From Dehalococcoidia bacterium (GTDB lineage: Bacteria; Chloroflexota; Dehalococcoidia; GIF9; AB-539-J10): 6,147 nt of DNA. Numbering within the stretch: position 1 is the stretch's first letter; every line of letters starts with the position of its first letter. The stretch spans positions 1-6,147 of the forward strand of contig JAUXIH010000068.1 in assembly GCA_030621105.1 (NCBI GenBank). Direction: 5' to 3'. The notes below the pieces were generated by a model that searched no databases, had not been told where the DNA came from, and saw only the letters and a list, made by a program, of their open reading frames with translations. A program made the position numbers and the translations under genes. This document shows, piece by piece, positions 5,187 to 6,147 of the stretch.

Positions 5187-5720
5187 ATGAGCAAGGTGAT
5201 AGAAGTTACAGATCAAAATTTTGAGGAGGAGGTTCTCAGGTCGGACCTGCCCACAGAGATTGATTTCTGGGCGCCCTGGTGTGGTCCGTGCAGGATGGTC
5301 TCACCCGTATATGACAAGCTCTCGGAGCAATACGATGGCCAGTTCAAGTTTTGCAAGATTAATGTGGATGAAAACCAACAGACGGCAATGAAATACCAGA
5401 TTATGAGTATACCGATGCAGAAGTTTTTTGTTGATGGGCAGCAGGTTGACGAGATCCTGGGTGCAGTTCCCGAGAATACAATCCGGGCTATGGTTGATAG
5501 TATCATTCAGAGGTTCCCTACTGATGAAGAAGGCAGGCTTAAAGTGCTTTTGGCCTCTTGGACTGACTATAACAAACAATATGGCGAGAAATTCATGAAA
5601 TGGAGAGAGAGCGCGAATGGCGCGAAACAAGAAGCGATTTATAATAGCATATTACAAGAGGTTCAAGAGATGGGAAAAGTAAATGAGAGGTTATCTGGAT
5701 TATTGAGCGAGCTAGGCTAG
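5187..5720 (+). CDS. trxA: Thioredoxin with a helical C-terminal extension
   Basis: This is a cytosolic thiol-disulfide carrier, the likely partner of the adjacent TrxB. Residues 1-110 are a thioredoxin fold: IDFWAPWCGPCRMVSP with the canonical WCGPC at 31-35 and buried Asp26, KINVDEN at 57-63, and the cis-Pro loop SIPMQKFFVDG (Pro76). Met77 replaces the usual Thr after the cis-proline, and an extra Cys56 is present. Residues 111-177 are a charged, predicted-helical extension absent from ordinary thioredoxins of about 105 residues. There is no signal peptide or membrane segment. The ATG at 5187 was chosen because AAGGAG (5177-5182) precedes it and it gives the normal thioredoxin N-terminus. 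An in-frame ATG at 5148 would add 13 basic residues (MSFGQLKLNRRRN) with a weaker site. The family is certain. The tail's role is unknown. Confidence 0.94.
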   Translation: MSKVIEVTDQNFEEEVLRSDLPTEIDFWAPWCGPCRMVSPVYDKLSEQYDGQFKFCKINVDENQQTAMKYQIMSIPMQKFFVDGQQVDEILGAVPENTIRAMVDSIIQRFPTDEEGRLKVLLASWTDYNKQYGEKFMKWRESANGAKQEAIYNSILQEVQEMGKVNERLSGLLSELG

Positions 5721-5895
5721 GCGAATTGCAGAACTCAATGTGCCTTTCGCTATTATCGCAGCCAGCGCTGAAGGTTCGGGGGTTATTACGAGTGGTGGGC
5801 CTTGGGGAACAGTTCCCGAACTTCTGTTTGAGAAGAAGCGGCTTATCCCGGCTTTACAGGAGTTGCTTGTTTCATACTCAAAACCCACCCGCTGA
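5716..5895 (+). pseudogene. Coding-like open frame without a start, probable gene remnant
   Basis: The frame opens after TAG at 5713-5715 and runs to TGA at 5893-5895. It reads like a real protein C-terminus: ELNVPFAIIAASAEG, then SGVITSGGPWGTVPELL, then a basic amphipathic stretch FEKKRLIPALQELLVSY. No ATG is present. The only start-like codon is GTG at 5740, without a ribosome binding site. A second overlapping frame (5726-5920) gives a less protein-like sequence. I do not recognise the family. It is probably the tail of a gene whose front was deleted next to trxA; a GTG-initiated small protein or chance are the alternatives. Confidence 0.4.
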
Positions 5896-5946
5896 GTTTA
5901 GTGCAACTGACAATATATAGTAAAGTTGCTACAAACACCAAGAGTT

Positions 5947-6147
5947 TTAACGCAGGTATTCGAATATCCTCTGTTTATCTTCATTCGCTTTGTCACCTTT
6001 GAAATACATTTCAATTAGCATAATTTTACCCTTTTCCGCATCATAGGCATGGATAACTCTTGTCCCCGATTGAACACCCCTACCCTTTAGAGATTTGCAG
6101 GCAAACTTCTTGGCTTTGTAGACCTCAGGGTTTTCTACTGGCAAACC
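5947..6147 (-). CDS. RelE/ParE-superfamily toxin-like protein, 5' partial
   Basis: The frame enters from the right edge and ends at TAA (5947-5949), so only the last 67 residues are visible and the TTG at 6144 is not a credible start. The segment KSLKGRGVQSGTRVIHAYDAEKGKIMLIEMYFKGDK matches the C-terminal beta-strand pattern of RelE/ParE-type toxins: a basic loop, then RVIHAYD, then a hydrophobic strand IMLIEMYFKG. A final NEDKQRIFEYL helix follows. Such proteins cleave mRNA at the ribosome or poison gyrase, and are normally paired with an antitoxin gene beside them. Any partner would be to the right, outside the window. The superfamily is likely; the subtype and activity cannot be told from this part. 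Confidence 0.65.
   Translation of the reverse strand, partial: GLPVENPEVYKAKKFACKSLKGRGVQSGTRVIHAYDAEKGKIMLIEMYFKGDKANEDKQRIFEYLR

Noticed and set aside
5213..5630. Minus-strand open frames opposite trxA
   Set aside because: They are antisense to a gene with the WCGPC active site and show no family features.
5805..5817. Palindrome GGGAAC-A-GTTCCC as a trxA terminator
   Set aside because: The one-base centre gives a poor hairpin, no T-run follows, and it lies inside the coding-like frame 5716-5895.
5726..5920. Plus-strand 64-codon frame after trxA
   Set aside because: It has a TTG start without a ribosome binding site and a low-quality translation. The overlapping 5716-5895 frame reads much more like protein.
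5901..5933. Inverted repeat GTGCAACT / AGTTGC(T)AC as a bidirectional terminator between the remnant and the toxin gene
   Set aside because: The stem has a bulge, the loop is about 15 bases, and there is no T-run on either strand.

Overview
The window looks like chromosomal DNA from an anaerobic, probably free-living bacterium. It carries a fatty-acid kinase module, an ArsR-type regulator joined to a nitrogenase-cofactor-like (NifX/NafY) domain, a Fur-family regulator and a thioredoxin system. The promoters are classical sigma70-type (TTGACA/TATAAT) and most starts have good Shine-Dalgarno sequences. Gene content and protein style would suit a Chloroflexota/Dehalococcoidia-like or Firmicutes-like anaerobe. 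This is an impression from the proteins, not a phylogenetic result.

Left part (1-2477, + strand): the 3' end of a degV-family gene (FakB-like lipid-binding protein) is followed 23 bases later by a full-length fakA-like gene (DhaL/DAK2 ATP-binding domain, middle domain, DegV-like C-terminal domain). In the known system FakB presents a fatty acid to FakA, which phosphorylates it to acyl-phosphate. Two oddities stand out. FakA starts with about 22 residues that read like the N-terminus of a DegV protein. A strong ribosome binding site just after fakA drives an orphan 15-codon frame that stops where a convergent gene begins.

Middle (2481-3421, - strand): a single reading frame encodes an ArsR winged helix, a linker, a dinitrogenase iron-molybdenum-cofactor-type domain and a coiled-coil tail. 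A textbook ribosome binding site and GTG lie exactly at the domain junction. Its promoter is overlapped by a near-perfect dyad, as expected for autorepression.

Right part (3421-5720, + strand): a non-coding stretch of about 200 bases holds a perfect 18-bp palindrome and leads into a consensus promoter. The promoter drives a cysteine-rich Fur-family gene with almost no leader. Then come trxB (NADPH thioredoxin reductase) and trxA (thioredoxin with an unusual helical C-terminal extension). trxB has no close ribosome binding site. It is preceded by two tiny frames whose stops and starts overlap (GTGA, then ATGA), which looks like a termination-reinitiation cascade. No clear terminator was seen between fur, trxB and trxA, so co-transcription is plausible.

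End (5716-6147): a coding-like open frame with no start codon (probable gene remnant) is followed by the convergent 3' part of a RelE/ParE-type toxin gene that runs off the right edge.

Taken together, two metal or redox responsive regulators of different families are transcribed divergently beside a thioredoxin couple. This makes thiol/metal homeostasis the most likely theme of the right half. The fatty-acid kinase pair is probably unrelated to it.
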